Positions 59,500 through 64,000 of a stretch of DNA of 64,000 bases are shown here, piece after piece. Source of the stretch: Gigaspora margarita (Eukaryota > Glomeromycota > Glomeromycetes > Diversisporales > Gigasporaceae). The notes beneath the pieces were generated by a model. The model ran no database searches and had not been told where the DNA came from. It saw only the letters and a program-made list of their open reading frames with translations. Made by a program: the position numbers and the translations under genes. Positions within the stretch are counted from its first letter, which is position 1. Each line of letters opens with the position of its first letter. Where the stretch lies: positions 6,837-70,836 of the forward strand of contig WTPW01000554.1 of assembly GCA_009809945.1 (NCBI GenBank). Reading direction: 5' to 3'.

Positions 59500-60140
59500 T
59501 ACAACTAGCCACACGTGCACTTTTGGTGCCTAATTTAAATAGTCTGCCCGCAGGTTCTACACTAGCTGCTATACCTGCAACCCAACTACGGGTATTGCCT
59601 ATTCAAAACTCTCTGTTCTATACAGGACCCCACCAATTGCGAACTCACTAGCCTTAGGGCAACTTTACCCTGCAGGCAATTCCATATCGTAACAACAGAC
59701 CACATCCCATTTCGTAGTTTGTTAACGAATTTTCAGTAACTGGCGCATCTGCATTATACTGATACTTGTAGTCCGGTGCCACTTCGAACCACTAAGTACC
59801 TCCCTTGCCCTTGTAAGATTCGTTCTGATCCTGGTACCGACCTTATTTACGGCTGCACTATTAGAGATCATCAAACTACCTCCTTACTCAGGACTTCCCA
59901 GATGGGTTTCTGTTTTTCAGGTTTCTTGGATTTTTGGTGTAACAAGTACACCATTGCGCCCAACGGCTCCTATTCAAGATGGCAGAACCAAGATTACAGA
60001 TTTCTCCCCCAACTGATATTGAGCCATAGTTACTGTAACACAGGCCTAATTTTCATTATCGTCATCAGTGGGATTTGAACTTTTGACCTGCCACCTGGGG
60101 GTGATAACCTGGCCACTTCTCTAGGTTACTACACCTAGCC
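59500..60140 (-). mobile_element. tRNA-derived SINE, copy 2
   Basis: Read on the - strand from 60140, the head is GGCTAGGTGTAGTAACC, then an A-box-like TGGCCAGGTTATC (60103-60115) and, 30 bp on, AAGTTCAAATCCCACT with the B box (60070-60081). The body and the tail GGCACCAAAAGTGCACGTGT match 11581-12198. The + strand open frame 59776-60078 is incidental. It lies in an intron of the copy 2 pseudogene. Confidence 0.75.
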
Positions 60141-60151
60141 AAATTTTTTTT

Positions 60152-60207
60152 AATTTTAATAATTTAATATATATAATATTTAAATATTACATAACAAATT
60201 TTTTTTA
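60152..60207. repeat. long direct repeat flanking the SINE region, right copy
   Basis: Matches 59347-59405 (AATTTAATATATATAATATT then TAAATATTACATAACAAAT). It is far longer than a normal SINE target duplication, so it may be a segmental duplication of the intron or an older tandem pair. Confidence 0.8.
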
Positions 60208-61372
60208 AGTTTTTTCTTAACTGTGTCTTCAGACATTGTTAACTTTACTTAATAACTGTTTAGAATTATTTGGTATACTGCTATCGCATATGCTATTTGA
60301 ATATTTTTAGACAATTTACTCAGTCACACCTTGTTTAGAATCCTAGTCATGTACATATCCAAGAAATCAGAAGTTATTGCTATAAAGAGCTTTTGGTAAC
60401 ATGCCTTTGTCTTTGCAAAAGATTTCCATTCTGAAACCTTTGACAAAGTTGCATTCATATTTATTGATTCCAATTGGTCTTCACCAAATACAAAAAATAT
60501 TGTATCTTTAACATGAGTTGTTAAAGCACTTCACAAAGAATGATGATGCTTTAAAAGCTAAAAATATTATTTTAATTAAGTAAATAAATTGTTCTAAATA
60601 GTTTGAATATATTCAAAATATTTCAAATATATTCAAAATATTTAGAATTGTATATATTATACAAAAAAAAAGACAAACAAAAATAAATTGAAAATATTTA
60701 CTGGTTGAGCAAAATTTTTCTTATAATAAGTATACCACCTTTTATCTATCATACTATTATAAAAGTCAGGATAATTATCTACAAGAAAATCTTCTGCTGC
60801 ATCCTGAAATTCTTCTTCTGAAGGATAAATTAAATACTCGAACAAATTCTTGGCAATTACTTTTACTGATTGCTATATATAAAAATAGTTTTTATTATTT
60901 TAATTTAATTAAATTAATTAAAATATTAAAATAAAAATTACTCTAATAAATTTGGTTTTATGAGCTAAGTTGAAACTTTCCAAAATTCTATTATCCATTT
61001 TGGATAAATGCCTTTCAATTCAATTCATTTTTTCAGATAGCTCATTAAGCTTATCTATTATTGCTCCTAATGCATTACTAGGCGCATGTTCTTAAAATAA
61101 TTTTAAATAAAAAATTAAATTAACTGTTAAAAATATTATAGATAGTAAATTAACAAAAATAAGAAAAATGTTATAAATTTAAATACCTCTAGAATATCTC
61201 GAACCAATTTGAACACTAGGTGATCCTCTTAATTGCTCAGCAGATCTTTCAGTTTTTCTACTCCTATTTATAGTAGTATTAGCAATAATTCTAGCAAAAA
61301 CAGCTCGATTTTTTGTACCTTTACTGGCTTGTTTTGAAGATTTAGCAAATATTGTATTTGTTAAGTGTATTG

Positions 61373-62871
61373 CAGTCAGGGCATAAACATAATTTGGTTA
61401 TCGACGATCTGTATCTTATTTAGAAATGATCAGCAGTCAGATGATTTTAGAGTCTTATTCGAATTTTAACTGAATTATGATAAAAATAATTTTTTTTTAA
61501 AAAAAAAGAGAAAAAAAAAATAAATAATAAAAGGACATTGAAAAATTGCACTATTGGTGTTTAACACCAGTATGCTATGTAACAAAAATCGTCAAAATAA
61601 AAAAAATAAAAAATATACATAAAAAATAAAATAAAAAATAAAATAATTTTTTATTTATTACTGTTATATCTCACTACTGTGTTAATAATCCCAAACCAAA
61701 TTACTATGCTATAAATCCTAAATCTAACTACTATACTACTAATCTAAATATCATAATATAAATTTTGAATCTAATTACTATATTACTAATCTACTACTAT
61801 GCTACCTGACCCGAATCCAACTCAACCGTGCTACCTGACCCGAATCCAACTCTACTGTGCTACCTGTCCTGAATTCAACTCTACTATGCTACCTGTCCCA
61901 AATCCAACGTCTTGGTTTCGTGATGTCTGTAAGTTTTCCTCATTCGCTGCTGCATTAATATCGGCTTGGAAAAGCACTTTCATTCGATCAAAACTAAAAA
62001 AAATATCAATTAAAAACTGACAACTAAAATACGAATTAATAAAAACAACAAGAAAACAAAAAGAATGAAAGTTATAGATATGCAAATCCTCCTACAGTGC
62101 TATATCAAAAAATCTAACTCTACTGTGCTACATCCAAAAAATCTAACTTTACCATGCTATGTCCAAAAAATCTAATTCTATCATACTACGCCCAAAAAAT
62201 CTAAATCTACAGTGCTACGTCCAAAAAATCCAACTCTACCATGCTACGTCCAAAAAATCCAACTCTACCGTGCTATATACAAAAATATAACTACTATGCT
62301 ACGTCCAAAAATCTAAATCTACCATGCTCTACCTGTCCTGAAGCTAACTCTACCATACTACAAGTCCCGAATCTAACTCTACTGTGCTACGTCTAAAAAA
62401 TCTAACTCTACTGTGCTACGTCTAAAAAATCTAACTACCATGCTATGTCCAAGAAACCTATAGTACAAAAGAGAGAAAAGCTTTAGTTCTAATGAAAAAA
62501 GTTTAATAAACCAAAAAAAACACCAATAAACGGTGATTCTACAAACAACACCCCAATAGTAATGACAAAGCTCACAAGTTCACTTGTTCCAACTAGCAAA
62601 TTTTGTGTCAAAAAATCCCGATCTTAAGGTCTCATTTACCTTTTTTAGCTCAAGTTATAATCAGGGATTAATTGGGATGATTGAAAGTAGAGGTTTTACA
62701 ATATCGTTTCAAATATCGTTTGGCAACAAGTGTAAGTAAAAATCTTGTGAAACCTTTGATAGAAAATGATGTAAAAAAATGTGACAGGGCCAATCAAATT
62801 TTGCTGAATTTTGTAGATCATTCTAGATCTTCAATTTCAAATGATCTTCAATTTGGAATATGCCCTGACTG
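61373..62871. mobile_element. 1.5-kb TIR element, 5-bp duplication TATTG
   Basis: TATTG flanks at 61368-61372 and 62872-62876. The ends CAGTCAGGGCATA and TATGCCCTGACTG match the family at 54140. It abuts the first exon of the copy 2 pseudogene. The right subterminal zone has TCTAGAATGATCTACA (reverse strand) in common with its relative. The interior is mostly minisatellite. No transposase is visible. Confidence 0.85.
61792..62460. repeat. minisatellite of CTACTGTGCTACSTCC units, about 30-bp period
   Basis: Two blocks (61792-61905 and 62086-62460) repeat CTACYRTGCTACCTGACCCG or CTACCGTGCTACGTCCAAAA followed by AATCTAACT. Roughly 16 units are countable. They separate into an ACCTGTCC(T/C)GAAT type and an ACGTCCAAAAAAT type. 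They lie within the 1.5-kb TIR element. Confidence 0.85.
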
Positions 62872-62876
62872 TATTG

Positions 62877-63318
62877 GAGAGATTTAAAAACTTGTAAAAG
62901 TATATGGCATGTTTAGATTATGTAATAAATAGAGCAAGAGAGATATAGAGAGAGATATATAGAGAGAGAGATAAAGGGGGAGATAGATAGACAGAAAGAT
63001 AGAGAGAGGTTCAGATAAATTTAAATGTTTTTAAATAATAGAAAGATAATTCAAAAATATGCGAAATGTTTAAAGATTTTTAAAGGTAAATTAAATGCAT
63101 GAAATAAGTGAAGTATGGTAGTATGAAATATTTTAAAAGATATTTATGAATATAGATAGGAATGATATCAAAGAGAGGAAATGCAAAATATCGTTTGTAC
63201 TTAAATATTTTTGATTAATATTAAAAAATTTCTAATGCAATCAAATTGCTTTTGTATATTCATTAAAAAATTTTTTTTACTATTTAAAAATATTCATTTA
63301 AAGCAATCAATCAAAATA
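62877..63318. other. gene-free, with GA-rich microsatellite
   Basis: AGAGAGATATAGAGAGAGAT-type sequence spans about 62936-63008. The rest is A/T-rich without features. It may include the 5' region of the copy 2 pseudogene. Confidence 0.5.
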
Positions 63319-63567
63319 TGGGGGTGGGTTAATAGAAAAGGGACAAATCATTTTTAGTAAAATTTTTTTAATTTTTAAATTAAATTATCTTGACAACTAT
63401 TTAACCAAATTTGCCAAAAAATTTTTTATTTTAATTTTGAAATTATATAGAATTAAAATAAAAAAAAATTATTAAAGTTATTAAGATAGTTGTTAAGATA
63501 TTTAAGCTTAAAGTCAAGAAAACTTTTACTTAGAAAAAATTTGTTCCTTTTCTATTAACTCACTCCA
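63319..63567. mobile_element. 249-bp TA-flanked MITE
   Basis: TGGGGGTGGGTTAATAGAAA then AGGGACAAAT at the left is mirrored by TTTCTATTAACTCACTCCA at the right. TA lies on both sides (63317-63318 and 63568-63569). Confidence 0.8.
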
Positions 63568-63569
63568 TA

Positions 63570-64000
63570 TATTTTTATATTTAGATTTATAATACTTTTG
63601 AATTGTTCTTGATTAATAAAACTGTTTATGACAATTGCTTTAAAAGTTTTAGATTCATTTAAATTAAATATCATTTATACTATATTTAGAGATTAGCAAA
63701 GATTTTAATAAAAATTAATCTGATTTGAAAACAAATGACTATTTATAGTAAATGCATATTGTACATTATTCTTTTGTTTAGTAAATGTATTCCTAATTTT
63801 TAATTTATATTTTTTATGTAATCGAGTTTCGTCAGTTAACAATATGCATACTAATATAATAATCATAAATATAAAAAGGTTTATTATACTTTTTGTCTTG
63901 TTCATTATTTGTCAAATTGCAAATACTTAAATATATTAAATTTGGAAATTTGTTAACATAATTCATGATGATTTCAAATAAACTGCAAATATCATTTGAA
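63570..64000. other. gene-free AT-rich end of window
   Basis: A 66-residue hydrophobic frame on the - strand (63705-63905, IINLFIFMIIILVCILL) could mimic a membrane segment, but nothing else supports a gene. Confidence 0.35.

Larger units (their letters stand above)
58827..61352 (-). pseudogene. unrecognised multi-exon family, copy 2
   Basis: This is the relative of 43216-45314. On the - strand the first exon has FAKSSKQASKGTKNRAVFAR (61345 downward), then RKTERSAEQLRGSPSVQIGS. The copy 1 start Met is ATA here (61350-61352). A coiled-coil block follows (60960-61080, ALGAIIDKLNELSEKMN-stop-IERHLSKMDNRILES), then YLIYPSEEEFQDAAEDFLVD and MIDKRWYTYYKKNFAQP (60702-60845). Next come THVKDTIFFVFGEDQLESIN and EWKSFAKTKACYQKLFIA (60350-60555). 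An acidic block (LPPSEEESSAKEEKSKVVEE) runs into KKRRKLQQTE near 59150-59260, and the last exon is RQACKKNKNLSRCALYLETS to HDAGHSQKS (stop 58827-58829). At least three stops are present. A SINE sits in an intron and a TIR element abuts the 5' end. The function is unknown. Confidence 0.7.

Noticed and set aside
59776-60078. A 100-residue open frame
   Set aside because: It lies wholly inside the SINE, opposite to its tRNA-like head, and is not kept in the other copy.
61792-62460. Regular 30-bp repeats that could suggest a CRISPR array
   Set aside because: There are no unique spacers, the units abut one another, and the sequence is eukaryotic in character.

Overview
The window looks like a gene-poor, transposon-saturated stretch of a very AT-rich fungal nuclear genome, most like an arbuscular mycorrhizal fungus (Glomeromycotina, Rhizophagus-like). 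The reasons are short introns with GT...AG ends, decayed copies of protein families I associate with these fungi (Plavaka-type transposases, RecQ-like helicases, LINE RNase H, expanded kinases), TTAGGG-like tracts and dense foldback elements. I see no intact cellular gene, no rRNA or tRNA gene and no CRISPR array. Every protein-coding remnant I recognise is broken.

Region 1 (about 0.5-10.7 kb) is the most notable. Two inverted termini of about 47 bp, each next to TTAA, bracket 10.2 kb. Inside, on the + strand, lie a decayed transposase (5655-8670) and, 40 bp further on, a decayed RecQ-like helicase (8709-10585). This reads as a large TTAA-target DNA transposon carrying its own helicase. It was later riddled with smaller elements.

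Region 2 (10.7-25.6 kb) holds a tRNA-derived SINE, a thrice-repeated 240-bp unit, AT-rich tandem repeats, a satellite (unit about 115 bp) split by nested insertions, and a LINE remnant on the - strand. Region 3 (25.6-43 kb) holds a diverged direct-repeat pair flanking an unrecognised decayed gene with a hAT-like insertion, pogo-like and Harbinger-like foldbacks, a palindrome of palindromes and more satellite blocks. Region 4 (43-62 kb) holds two decayed copies of one unrecognised multi-exon family (- strand, 43.2-45.3 and 58.8-61.4 kb). Between them lie a decayed Plavaka-type transposase (+ strand, 47.4-54.1 kb) cut by three elements and a terminal-inverted-repeat element carrying a protein-kinase fragment (54.1-56.1 kb). 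Region 5 (62-64 kb) is minisatellite and foldback sequence.

Target-site duplications let many elements be classed from sequence alone: TTAA, TA, TTA (Harbinger-like), 5 bp, 8 bp (hAT-like) and 9 bp (Mutator-like). Nesting gives relative ages. A cross-cutting oddity is that several foldbacks with unrelated ends carry telomere-like TTAGGG tracts in their loops. All identifications are by reading motifs; no database search was run.
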